A program made the translations under genes and the position numbers. This document shows positions 15,530 to 22,975 of a stretch of 34,865 nt of DNA, one piece after another (within the stretch, counting starts at the first letter, position 1; each line of letters opens with the position of its first letter). The notes below the pieces were generated by a model. It was not told where the DNA came from, ran no database searches, and saw nothing but the letters and a program-made list of their open reading frames with translations. The stretch is from Thermoplasmata archaeon (GTDB lineage Archaea > Thermoplasmatota > Thermoplasmata > Lutacidiplasmatales > UBA184): the NCBI GenBank assembly GCA_030037875.1, contig JASHPV010000093.1, positions 1 to 34,865 of the forward strand, in the 5' to 3' direction.

Positions 15530-17596
15530 GTGGTCACCCCGGGCAACCAGAGGACAATTTCGGGGGCAGATACGCCGGATGATACACCCGCGGCCGATAC
15601 CGTCGCCCCCGTAACGCCCAGCACCGGATCTGACGAGCTCGAATCGTGGGGGAAGTCCCTCACGTACCAGAGCACAGGGCAGGTCGAGGTCCCCCCGAAG
15701 CTGATCGACCAGGTCATCGGTCAGGACGACGCGGTCGAGGTCGCCAAGAAGGCCGCCGCCCAGAAGCGACACATGATCCTGATCGGCGAGCCCGGGACGG
15801 GCAAGAGCATGCTCGGTCGGGCGATGACCGATTTTCTGCCGAAGGAACAGCTCCAAGACATCCTCGCCTACGCGAACACAGAGGACTCCAACGAGCCCAA
15901 GATTCGCGTGGTCCCGGCCGGAAAGGGCAAGGAGATTGTCGCCGCCCAGAAGCTCGAGGCCGCGCAGCGGAAGGAGCAGCGCACGATCTTCCTGGTCGTC
16001 GCCGCGTTGCTGGTGCTCGGTCTCACGGCGTGGATCGTCTGGACCTCGCACGATTACGACGCGATCCTGATCGGCATTCTGGTGATCATCATCCTATGGG
16101 CCGTCGTCCGCTTCGGTTCGGGTCGTGATGCCGGCGGCGTAGGCGTGGCGAAGCTACTGGTCACACATGCACCGGACGAACGTCCTCCGTTCATCGACGC
16201 CACCGGCGCGCACGCCGGGGCGCTCCTGGGCGATGTCAAGCACGACCCATTCCAGTCGGGTGGCCTAGAGACTCCCCCGCATGAGCGGGTCGAGATCGGA
16301 GCCATCCACAAGGCCCACGGGGGTGTGCTGTTCATCGACGAGATCAACCTGCTCAAGATCGAGAGCCAGCACTCGTTGCTCACCGCCTTGCAGGAAAAGA
16401 AATTCCCGATCGTCGGGCAGTCCGAACGGTCGGCCGGGGCGATGGTGAAGACCGAGCCCGTGCCGTGCGACTTTGTGCTCGTCGCCGCGGGAAATGTGGA
16501 CAGCGTTCAGACGATGCACCCCGCGCTCCGCTCCCGGATACGGGGGTACGGATACGAACTGTACGTCAACACGACGATGGCCGACACGCCCGCGAATCGG
16601 ATGAAGATCGTCCGGTTCGTCGCGCAGGAGGTCGTCAAGGACAAGAAGATCCCTCACTTCAGTCCCGCCGCGACCGTTGAGGTGATCCGCGAGGCTCAGC
16701 GTCGCGCCGGTCGCAGCGGCCAACTGACGCTCCGATTGAGGGAGCTGGGCGGACTCGTACGGGTCGCCGGGGACATCGCGAACTCGGAGAGCGCCTCGGT
16801 CGTCGGGCCGGAACACGTCGTTCGCGCGAAACGGGCGAGCCGATCCCTGGAACAGCAGATCGCAGACCGGTACATTGAACGGCGACGCGAGTATCGGATG
16901 TTCAACACCGAGGGGGCGGCCGTCGGTATGGTCAACGGCCTCGCGGCCATCAACGCCCAGACCGGCATGGCGGAATTCTCGGGGATCGTCCTCCCCATCG
17001 TGGCCGAAGTGACCCCGGCCCAGACCCGGGAAGGGGGGGTCGTTGTCGCGACGGGTAAGCTCGGAGAGATCGCCCGGGAGGCCGTGCAGAACGTCAGCGC
17101 GCTGATCAAGAAATACACAGGCGAGGACATCTCCAACCACGACATCCACATCCAATTCGTCGGGACCTCGGACGGCGTCGAGGGAGACTCCGCCTCGGTC
17201 TCGATCGCGACCGCGGTCATCAGCGCGCTGGAAGGCGTACCGGTCGACCAGTCGCTCGCGATGACCGGCTCCCTCTCGGTCCGAGGGCAGGTCCTCCCAG
17301 TCGGCGGGGTGACCGCCAAGGTGGAGGCCGCGGCCGATGCCGGCCTGAAGCGCGTGCTCGTCCCGGCCGACAACCTGTCCGACCTCGTACTTGAGAGCCG
17401 GTACCTGAACCAGATCGAGGTGATCCCGGTCGATACGCTCCGCGATGTGCTCCGCTACGCGCTGGTCGGGCAGACGGCGAAGAAAGAGTCACTGCTCGAG
17501 CGTCTTGCGGCCATGGTTCATGCCACCTCGCGGACCGACGTGCCGGCCGCGTCGCCGGTGAAGACCCCGGCGGGTCGTCCGGCGGCGGGATCGTGA
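15530..17596 (+). CDS. lonB: Archaeal membrane-anchored Lon protease (LonB type)
   Basis: A 688-residue AAA+ serine protease that degrades damaged and regulatory proteins at the inner face of the membrane. Walker A is GEPGTGKS at 86-93. Two membrane segments (about 153-171 and 178-194) are inserted within the ATPase domain, the mark of archaeal LonB. Walker B is VLFIDEIN at 266-273. The protease domain has the catalytic Ser in EGDSASVSIAT (S554) and Lys in GGVTAKVEAA (K597). The start is GTG just after a TATA box. The stop overlaps the start of the small CxxC gene as GTGA, and NMN adenylyltransferase follows. Confidence 0.96.
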   Translation: MVTPGNQRTISGADTPDDTPAADTVAPVTPSTGSDELESWGKSLTYQSTGQVEVPPKLIDQVIGQDDAVEVAKKAAAQKRHMILIGEPGTGKSMLGRAMTDFLPKEQLQDILAYANTEDSNEPKIRVVPAGKGKEIVAAQKLEAAQRKEQRTIFLVVAALLVLGLTAWIVWTSHDYDAILIGILVIIILWAVVRFGSGRDAGGVGVAKLLVTHAPDERPPFIDATGAHAGALLGDVKHDPFQSGGLETPPHERVEIGAIHKAHGGVLFIDEINLLKIESQHSLLTALQEKKFPIVGQSERSAGAMVKTEPVPCDFVLVAAGNVDSVQTMHPALRSRIRGYGYELYVNTTMADTPANRMKIVRFVAQEVVKDKKIPHFSPAATVEVIREAQRRAGRSGQLTLRLRELGGLVRVAGDIANSESASVVGPEHVVRAKRASRSLEQQIADRYIERRREYRMFNTEGAAVGMVNGLAAINAQTGMAEFSGIVLPIVAEVTPAQTREGGVVVATGKLGEIAREAVQNVSALIKKYTGEDISNHDIHIQFVGTSDGVEGDSASVSIATAVISALEGVPVDQSLAMTGSLSVRGQVLPVGGVTAKVEAAADAGLKRVLVPADNLSDLVLESRYLNQIEVIPVDTLRDVLRYALVGQTAKKESLLERLAAMVHATSRTDVPAASPVKTPAGRPAAGS

Positions 17597-17850
17597 AGGG
17601 CGCCACTCGCATCCCCTCGCACCGAGGATGGGAGCGAACGACCCGAGGGTCCCCGTTCCAGATCAATGCGCCTCCCGAGGAGAGTCGAGGCGAGGAGCGA
17701 TTCTTCAATCGTCCCTGCTACGAGTTCAACGGAGCGCTGGCTCGCGGGATGGACGACACGTACTGTCGGCACTGCCGGCATTACCTGACGGCCCGCTGCC
17801 CGCACATCGACGAGTTCCTGGACGACGTGGACGATCTCGAGCCCGAATAG
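17593..17850 (+). CDS. Small CxxC/His protein of unknown function
   Basis: An 85-residue protein beginning at a GTG that overlaps the lon stop. The N-terminus is basic and probably disordered. The C-terminal half has a cysteine before a short loop (RPCYEF), then YCRHCRHYLTARCPHIDEF, giving four Cys and several His that could bind zinc. The last residues are very acidic (DDVDDLEPE). Tight coupling to lonB suggests a linked role, perhaps as an adaptor, but nothing in the sequence proves it. Confidence 0.65.
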   Translation: MKGATRIPSHRGWERTTRGSPFQINAPPEESRGEERFFNRPCYEFNGALARGMDDTYCRHCRHYLTARCPHIDEFLDDVDDLEPE

Positions 17851-17861
17851 AGGGGGCCCTC

Positions 17862-18404
17862 GTGGCGGGACTGATCGTCGGCCGGTTTCAGCCCTTCCAC
17901 CGTGGCCATCTCGCGGTGGTCTCCGACCTCCGCCGCGCACATCCCGACGCGCCGCTCATCCTGGCCATCGGAAGTGCCCAAGAATCGTACACCTCGGAGA
18001 ATCCGTTCACCGCGGGGGAACGAATCGAGATGATCCTGCAGGCCCTGGTGGAGGCCCACCTGGAGCGCTGTCTCCCGGTACCGGTCGCGGACATCCACCA
18101 GCATGCTCAGTGGGTGGCGTACCTGCGTGGCCTATTGCCACCGTTCGACGTCGTCTACACGAACAATCCGCTGACTCGGCTTCTGTTCGAACGGGAAGGC
18201 GTCCGGGTAGAATCGCCCCCTCTCGTGAATCGGGAGAGGTTCCAGGGCGCCGTGGTCCGCCGACGGATTCTCGAGGGAGGTAACTGGAAGGAGCTTGTGC
18301 CCCCGGCCGTGGCCCAGTATCTCCAAACGATCGCCGCCCCCGAGCGGCTCCACCGGATCGCGGAGCGCGACGCCGCTTCTGAACCGGCTCGGTCGAAGCC
18401 CTGA
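17862..18404 (+). CDS. Nicotinamide-nucleotide adenylyltransferase, archaeal type
   Basis: A 180-residue nucleotidyltransferase that makes NAD+ from NMN and ATP. It has the class motif GRFQPFHRGH immediately after the start, NPFTAGERIEMI in the middle and YTNNPLTRLLF near residue 100. The GTG start is chosen because the protein then begins just before the nucleotide-binding strand and has an AGGGGG site five bases upstream. It is the third gene of the lon operon. A 20-residue polar tail extends beyond the usual family end. Confidence 0.93.
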   Translation: MAGLIVGRFQPFHRGHLAVVSDLRRAHPDAPLILAIGSAQESYTSENPFTAGERIEMILQALVEAHLERCLPVPVADIHQHAQWVAYLRGLLPPFDVVYTNNPLTRLLFEREGVRVESPPLVNRERFQGAVVRRRILEGGNWKELVPPAVAQYLQTIAAPERLHRIAERDAASEPARSKP

Positions 18405-18445
18405 GCCCCAGGTCTCGGGGCGAGTTTGGTCGCGGCCCGGCGTAC

Positions 18446-18454
18446 GATTATAGG
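18446..18454 (+). promoter_or_regulatory. TATA-like promoter of tRNA-Thr
   Basis: GATTATAGG is centred about 30 bases before the first base of the tRNA, a suitable place for an archaeal tRNA promoter. Confidence 0.5.
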
Positions 18455-18479
18455 TGCGACCCCCTCGTCCTACCCCGAC

Positions 18480-18552
18480 GCCACCGTAGCTCAGTTGGCA
18501 GAGCAGCTGATTCGTAATCAGCAGGTCGAGGGTTCAAGTCCCTCCGGTGGCT
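18480..18552 (+). tRNA. tRNA-Thr (anticodon CGT)
   Basis: The acceptor strands GCCACCG and CGGTGGC pair fully, with T as the discriminator base. The anticodon arm is GCTGA, loop TTCGTAA, TCAGC, giving anticodon CGT at 18513-18515, which reads ACG. The T-arm is GAGGG, loop TTCAAGT, CCCTC. No CCA is encoded. The 3' half from 18532 to 18550 is the sequence copied in degenerate form at five places downstream, so this tRNA appears to be the insertion end of the accessory array. Confidence 0.95.
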
Positions 18553-18711
18553 GCTTTTCCTCGTTCCTGACTTATCGTCCTTGGAGCTGGAGCGTGCGCC
18601 TCAAGGGACTAGGACCCCAGCGGAAACAACCCCCCGTGTTCGAAAGTGTCCGTTGGACGAAGCCTGAGCCATCTAGAAATTAACGTGCGGGTTTCGGGCG
18701 TGACCAAAGTC
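18532..18711 (+). repeat. tRNA 3' end plus downstream arm, first copy of a ~180-base repeat
   Basis: From the T-arm GTTC at 18532 to about 18711 this sequence matches 21667-21845, at roughly 70 percent identity by hand alignment with one single-base gap. The match runs well past the tRNA, through shared blocks such as GACCCCAG and ACAACCCC. The 302 bases between the tRNA and the next start codon hold no convincing gene, only this arm and a weak TATA-like element near 18816-18826. Confidence 0.7.
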
Positions 18712-18854
18712 CTCATCCACCTCCCGGGCGCGCGTTTCAACGGAGACCTCTGGGATCTGACTGATCCGCTCTATTGAGGCACCGTCGCGTAGACGGGGTG
18801 GTTTCTCCGCAACATTTGATTTACGTTCAAGTATGCCTTCAAGCAGCATCGACC

Positions 18855-20636
18855 ATGTCGAAGCCCAGACTGGACCAACGCATCCAGTTCTGCGCAACCC
18901 GAGACGGGACCAGGATCGCGTGTGCCAAGACGGGCGAAGGTTACCCCATCGTTCGGGCCGCGCATTGGCTCACCCACCTAGAGTTCGACTTCGAAAGTCC
19001 GGTGTGGAATTATTGGATTCGGGAACTCTCCCGTTTCAATACGTACATCCGCTACGACGAGCGCGGATTCGGGCTGTCCGATTGGAACCCGACCGAGCTG
19101 AGCTTCGAGAGCTTCGTCAGCGACTTGGAGTCGGTGGTCGACTTCCTCGGCCTCCAGCGATTTGCCCTGCTAGGCGGTTCGCAAGGGGGCGCGGTTGGGA
19201 TAGCATATGCGGCCCGTCACCCAGAGCGCGTGAGCCACCTCATCCTGTACGCCTCCTTTGGAAGAGGCCTCAAAAAGATGGGGGGCCGGGAACAGGATCC
19301 CGGGGCGCTCGCGAGGTGGGAGTCCTTGACGCAAATGATCGAGCTGGGCTGGGGCCGGGAAAATCCCGCCTACCGTCAGCTGTTCACTTCTCTGTTCATG
19401 CCGGATGCGAACGCGGAGCAAGTGCGCTGGTTCAACGAACTCCAAAGGGTATCGTGCCCACCCAAGAACGCCGCCCGACTCCTCGAAATCCTCGCCGATA
19501 TTGACGTGGTCGATCTTCTTTCGAAAGTCTCTGTCCCCACCCTCGTCTTACATGCCCGCCACGACGAGGTGATCCCCTTCGAGGCGGGCCGAGGGTTAGC
19601 CGCTCGGATTCCGGGAGCCCGGTTCGTTCCCTTCGAGGGTCGGAATCACATTCTGCTTGAGTCAGATCCCGGGTGGGCTACATTCCTGCGTGAGATTCGT
19701 GAGTTTCTCGGTGTCGGAGTGGGAGGCGGCACGGAGGTCGTTCCGCTCGTCTCAGGGGAAGCCGGCGCTGAGCTGGCGTCTCAGCGTCTTCTAATTCAGA
19801 TGGAGGCGGTTCCTCTTTCAAGTTTTGCGATCGCCGGAAACTACGTTCGATACTCCTCCAACGTTCGCAGCGCTCTGAAGGACTGGAAACAGCGAGTCCT
19901 TGGGAGCTTGACCTCAGCCCGGCCAGGCATCGAGAACTACCTCATTTGGGGTTCACCGGGCAGCGGGAAGAGCTTCCTGATCCAAGAGGTAGCTCGATCG
20001 CAGGGCAACTCACTCCAGTTCGATGAAATCAACCTGGCGGAATGTGACGAGAGCAGTTTCGTCGCTCGGTTGCGAGAAGCGAGTGCGACAGATTGCCCAT
20101 GCCTTTGCTTGATTGACGAGGTCGACGCGAAGCCGGTCGACTCCTGGCCGTACGAACGGCTGCTCCCGTACCTAACTGGAAGCAACCGTCGGACGCCGCT
20201 GATCAATGTCCTCGCGGGAAGCTCAACGTCCGGCTTAGAAGAAATGAAGCAGCGAATCGCAGCTCGCCCGAAGGGCTCAGACCTCTTGAACCGCATTCCG
20301 GCGGACAACGAAATGGTGATCCCCGGTCTAGAGCCCGGGGATTCGGCTCTCGTCGTCCTGGCTCAATTGAAGCGGGCGGGAGCGAACCTCGGCCATCCCG
20401 TGCGCGAAGTCGAAAAGCTCGCGTTGTACTACATTCTCCTAAATCCGCGTCTTTCGAGTGCTCGGCAACTCGCCGAGTTCGCCCGCCAGTGCGTAGAGCG
20501 TCTTCCCCCGGCAGAGGACCGGGTGAAGTATGACCATCTCTTCCGCGCCGGAGATCCCGAGAACAAGGCGTTTTGGAACCGAGTCGAGCTCCAGCGCCCC
20601 GGCTTATCCGACGCTTTTGTCTCCATCAGTGATTGA
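18855..20636 (+). CDS. Alpha/beta hydrolase fused to an AAA-type ATPase
   Basis: A 593-residue two-part protein. Residues 1-285 are an alpha/beta hydrolase like those beside adenylate cyclase and LuxR domains: RYDERGFGLSDW at 67-78, the nucleophile Ser109 in GGSQGGA, Asp237 in HARHDEVIPF, His265 in RNHILLE. Residues 330-593 are a P-loop ATPase with Walker A GSPGSGKS at 366-373 and Walker B LCLIDEVD at 417-424. I do not know this combination as a named family. The ATG at 18855 is chosen over one at 18774 because earlier residues look non-homologous. It is the main gene of the cassette between the tRNA and site B. Confidence 0.75.
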   Translation: MSKPRLDQRIQFCATRDGTRIACAKTGEGYPIVRAAHWLTHLEFDFESPVWNYWIRELSRFNTYIRYDERGFGLSDWNPTELSFESFVSDLESVVDFLGLQRFALLGGSQGGAVGIAYAARHPERVSHLILYASFGRGLKKMGGREQDPGALARWESLTQMIELGWGRENPAYRQLFTSLFMPDANAEQVRWFNELQRVSCPPKNAARLLEILADIDVVDLLSKVSVPTLVLHARHDEVIPFEAGRGLAARIPGARFVPFEGRNHILLESDPGWATFLREIREFLGVGVGGGTEVVPLVSGEAGAELASQRLLIQMEAVPLSSFAIAGNYVRYSSNVRSALKDWKQRVLGSLTSARPGIENYLIWGSPGSGKSFLIQEVARSQGNSLQFDEINLAECDESSFVARLREASATDCPCLCLIDEVDAKPVDSWPYERLLPYLTGSNRRTPLINVLAGSSTSGLEEMKQRIAARPKGSDLLNRIPADNEMVIPGLEPGDSALVVLAQLKRAGANLGHPVREVEKLALYYILLNPRLSSARQLAEFARQCVERLPPAEDRVKYDHLFRAGDPENKAFWNRVELQRPGLSDAFVSISD

Positions 20637-20858
20637 GGCCAAGGAACTCCTTCCCGATTCGCCCCTTCGAACGCGGCTCTCGCGTTAGGAACCCCCGCAT
20701 GCGGTCGAAGGGAGGGCCCCATAGAGGATTTCGTGCACACACCCCCGCGGGGGCAAGCCACGGGCTTTGGGTGACTAGAAGCGGGCGGAATCGGTTGATT
20801 GAATGGCCGAGACGGGCAATTCGTCAGTCGGGGAACGCGCTCTCCCCTAGGTGCATAG

Positions 20859-21350
20859 CTAGCGTGCGGGCGTCGAGTAGCTGTACCAACCTTGGAAGCC
20901 CACGGAGGCCGTATAGTTCGCCGAGGGGCCCATGGGAAATCCGGGGGCGCTAATCGACTGACTGATTGAGATCGTAAACGAATGGTTATCCGTCGTCCAA
21001 CCGCACGTTCCGAACGTGGCCGGACCCTCCCCGCACCCGACCAAGGTACCCCACGTTGCACTTGTCCCATTGGCCGCAAGAATCGACACTGCAACTCCCG
21101 GGCCGGTGGTGAGCCACCATCCGAATTCGAGGAGCGCTCCAATAGGTACTCCGGACTCCGTAAAGTTCTGCCAACTCACGATCGTCGACCAATTCACGAC
21201 CTTCGCAGTGATGAGGTGCTGGAATTCCACGACGTGGTCGATGGGAGCGTTGTAAATCCCGAGGAACGCAGCGCTCACGACCGCGAGGGCGACTCCGAGA
21301 GCGGCGACAACCGCAAGAAAGATCCGCAGATCGATCAGGATTCGCTTCAC
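20859..21350 (-). CDS. Secreted or membrane-anchored protein, unknown function
   Basis: A 163-residue protein starting at GTG with a strong GGAGGGTGA ribosome site directly upstream. The N-terminus (MKRILIDLRIFLAVVAALG, continuing hydrophobic to about residue 33) is a membrane anchor or signal peptide. The outer part is rich in Ser, Thr, Gly and aromatics, with several N-x-S/T sites and one cysteine pair (VGCGEG, FGTCGW) that could form a disulfide. It is oriented against the fusion gene in the same cassette. Most other genes of the window seem to lack so clear a ribosome site. Confidence 0.6.
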   Translation of the reverse strand: MKRILIDLRIFLAVVAALGVALAVVSAAFLGIYNAPIDHVVEFQHLITAKVVNWSTIVSWQNFTESGVPIGALLEFGWWLTTGPGVAVSILAANGTSATWGTLVGCGEGPATFGTCGWTTDNHSFTISISQSISAPGFPMGPSANYTASVGFQGWYSYSTPAR

Positions 21351-21651
21351 AGTTCACCCTCCCGCGCTGCCAATTTCAGGCTAAGACCAAAGGTAGCTCT
21401 TCCGTCAAGGCGGCTGAACGCAGACGAATCACCTTCAGCGCTGACTGTCGCGACGGGTGCGGGACACTCCCAAGAGCGCTAGATGTTCCGCGCACCTCTG
21501 CCCGTCGGACAGCACGGCGGGACTAGGAGGTATGAGGGTCGTGAGGGAGGCGTCCGGGGTCCTTTGGCAGTAAACCACCCCTTCCCCACGTCGACTTCGC
21601 GCTGGCAACATCCCCGAGCGCAAGTAACGAAGGGAACGCAGACCGGCTCAT
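21351..21651. other. Non-coding stretch before site B
   Basis: No convincing gene. The last 90 bases or so before site B resemble, by eye, the bases before site D: both have a TTCCC run, a GGCAA block, an AAGGGAA or AGGGAAA block and an ACCGGC block in the same order. This may be a conserved right-end sequence of the cassettes. Confidence 0.35.
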
Positions 21652-21685
21652 GGACCCGAACCCTTAGTTCAAGTCCGTCCGGTGG
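21652..21685 (+). repeat. tRNA-derived attachment-like site B
   Basis: Left arm GGACCCGAAC, five bases CCTTA, right half GTTCAAGTCCGTCCGGTGG. The right half differs from the tRNA 3' end by one base. The left arm is the partial reverse complement of the right arm (8 of 10 pairs), so the site can form a hairpin. It separates the hydrolase-ATPase cassette from the reductase cassette. Confidence 0.75.
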
Positions 21686-21845
21686 GTGTTATTCCGCGCC
21701 CCTGCCTCATCCTCTCTGGCGCCGGAGGGTGCACCTGACCGGTCTGGGACCCCAGCCGGGACAACCCCCTGTGTTCTAAGGGTCCAACGTACCAAGCCTG
21801 TGCTATTTGGAAGTCAACGCCCGCGATTCGCGCATCACGAATATC
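21667..21845 (+). repeat. Second copy of the ~180-base tRNA-arm repeat
   Basis: Matches 18532-18711 base for base at an offset of 3135, with one single-base gap near 21780 and roughly 70 percent identity by hand count. It lies right after site B and before the reductase gene, which is read toward it. No gene is visible in it. Confidence 0.7.
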
Positions 21846-21929
21846 CGGTCGGTTGAAGGCGTTCCTGAATGAAAAATTTGAATGAGATTCGACTGCCTCA
21901 GGGCACTGGAAGGTGGGACGGAAGCAGCA

Positions 21930-22502
21930 CTAGCGTCGGTGTCCCCGGGCGTGACGACCACGCCCCGCCCGGAGGACCCTATACTCGGACTTGACCAACC
22001 CTCGGGGAAACGCCTCGGTAGAAACGTGCCTCAGCCGAAGGTCATGAGGCAGCTCCCCGAAGAGAGGTACCCCTTGCCCAATCAGCACCGGGAATCGGTT
22101 GACGATGATCCTATCGATGAGCCCCGCCCTCAGAAAGGCTTGAATCGTCTTGCCGCCGTCGACATAGATGTGCCGAACCCCGCGCTTTTGGAGAAGAGCC
22201 ACCGCTTTCTCCGGTGAGCAGTTCAGCACCTCGCATTTCGCCGTCTTCGGGATTCTCACCCGGCTCGGCTTGTGAGATAGTACGATCACCGGCTTTTCGT
22301 AGGGCCAGCGCCCACCGGTCCGTCGCATCCAGCCGAGCACCCACTTGTAGGTCTTTCGTCCGATGACGCACGCGTCGATCGTCGCGATGAAGTCCTCGTA
22401 GCCGTTCGGATCCCCGCCGACGGTCGGAAGGAAGTCTAAGCTGCCGTTCTTTCGAGCGATGAAACCATCGAGGCTCGTCCCGACGAACACAGAGGCGCGC
22501 AT
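21930..22502 (-). CDS. RibD C-terminal / dihydrofolate-reductase-like protein
   Basis: A 190-residue reductase of the RibD-C/DHFR superfamily. It starts MRASVFVGTSLDGFIARKNG, the usual first strand with the SLDGxIA motif, then CVIGRKTYKWVLGW, KPVIVLSHKP and IYVDGGKTIQAFLRAGLID, the nucleotide-binding GG motif, then RFPVLIGQGVPLFG. The family uses NADPH, but most members of this type have no known substrate and are common in soil bacteria. It is the only clear gene in the cassette between sites B and C and is read toward B. A weak TATA-like CATTAG lies about 25 bases before the ATG. Confidence 0.9.
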   Translation of the reverse strand: MRASVFVGTSLDGFIARKNGSLDFLPTVGGDPNGYEDFIATIDACVIGRKTYKWVLGWMRRTGGRWPYEKPVIVLSHKPSRVRIPKTAKCEVLNCSPEKAVALLQKRGVRHIYVDGGKTIQAFLRAGLIDRIIVNRFPVLIGQGVPLFGELPHDLRLRHVSTEAFPRGLVKSEYRVLRAGRGRHARGHRR

Positions 22503-22896
22503 GGAACGTGGAGAAGCAGGCGGCTAATGAACCCGTACCACTCGGACGAGGGCAGAATAGCGGCCTCAGACCTCCTTTCGTCGCTCCTTCGAAGGCGTCT
22601 GCGGAGCGGACCAACCTGACATGGATCTTCCGACGGCCGGGGCAGGAAAACACAGTTTCAGGATCCTCGGCCGCATCCGGTAGCCGAACGGGGTTCAGGA
22701 GGCTGCCGAGCGAACTCGCGTTCAAGGTTGTCGAGAACTCCGCACAGAGGACGGCGCTGTCCATATCGCTCGACTCGACGCCCCGTGTAGGCTCGGCGTT
22801 TGCCGGTGGGGGGATATACGCACCCCTTTCGCAGGTTGATTTTGGGCAGGCCACGTATCACAGTGCGAGTAAGGGAAGAGAAGCTGGCAGACACGC
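22503..22896. other. Non-coding stretch before site C
   Basis: About 390 bases with only weak open frames whose composition looks random, one of which runs through site C. The last 40 bases (GCGAGTAAGGGAAGAG and on) resemble those before site B (GCGCAAGTAACGAAGG). I see no promoter or RNA structure of note other than the reductase start region at its left end. Confidence 0.4.
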
Positions 22897-22930
22897 GGAC
22901 TTGAACCCTTAGTTCAGGTCCCTCCGGTGG
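22897..22930 (+). repeat. tRNA-derived attachment-like site C
   Basis: Left arm GGACTTGAAC, five bases CCTTA, right half GTTCAGGTCCCTCCGGTGG. The two ten-base arms pair along their whole length, with one G-T pair. The right half differs from the tRNA by one base, and CTGG follows. It is the best preserved hairpin site and lies 45 bases before the YcaQ-like gene. Confidence 0.8.
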
Positions 22931-22975
22931 CTGGTCTTCAAGCCCCGGACCACTGTCGTAGCGCAGCGACCCCCG

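Noticed and set aside
22508..22912. Plus-strand frame before site C
   Set aside because: The composition looks random, it has no motif, and it runs into the attachment-like site.
22880..22930. Reverse complement of site C as a second tRNA 3' end
   Set aside because: GGGTTCAAGTCC is visible, but the flanking bases do not form a T-stem and no acceptor or anticodon arm is present. It is better read as the left arm of the site.
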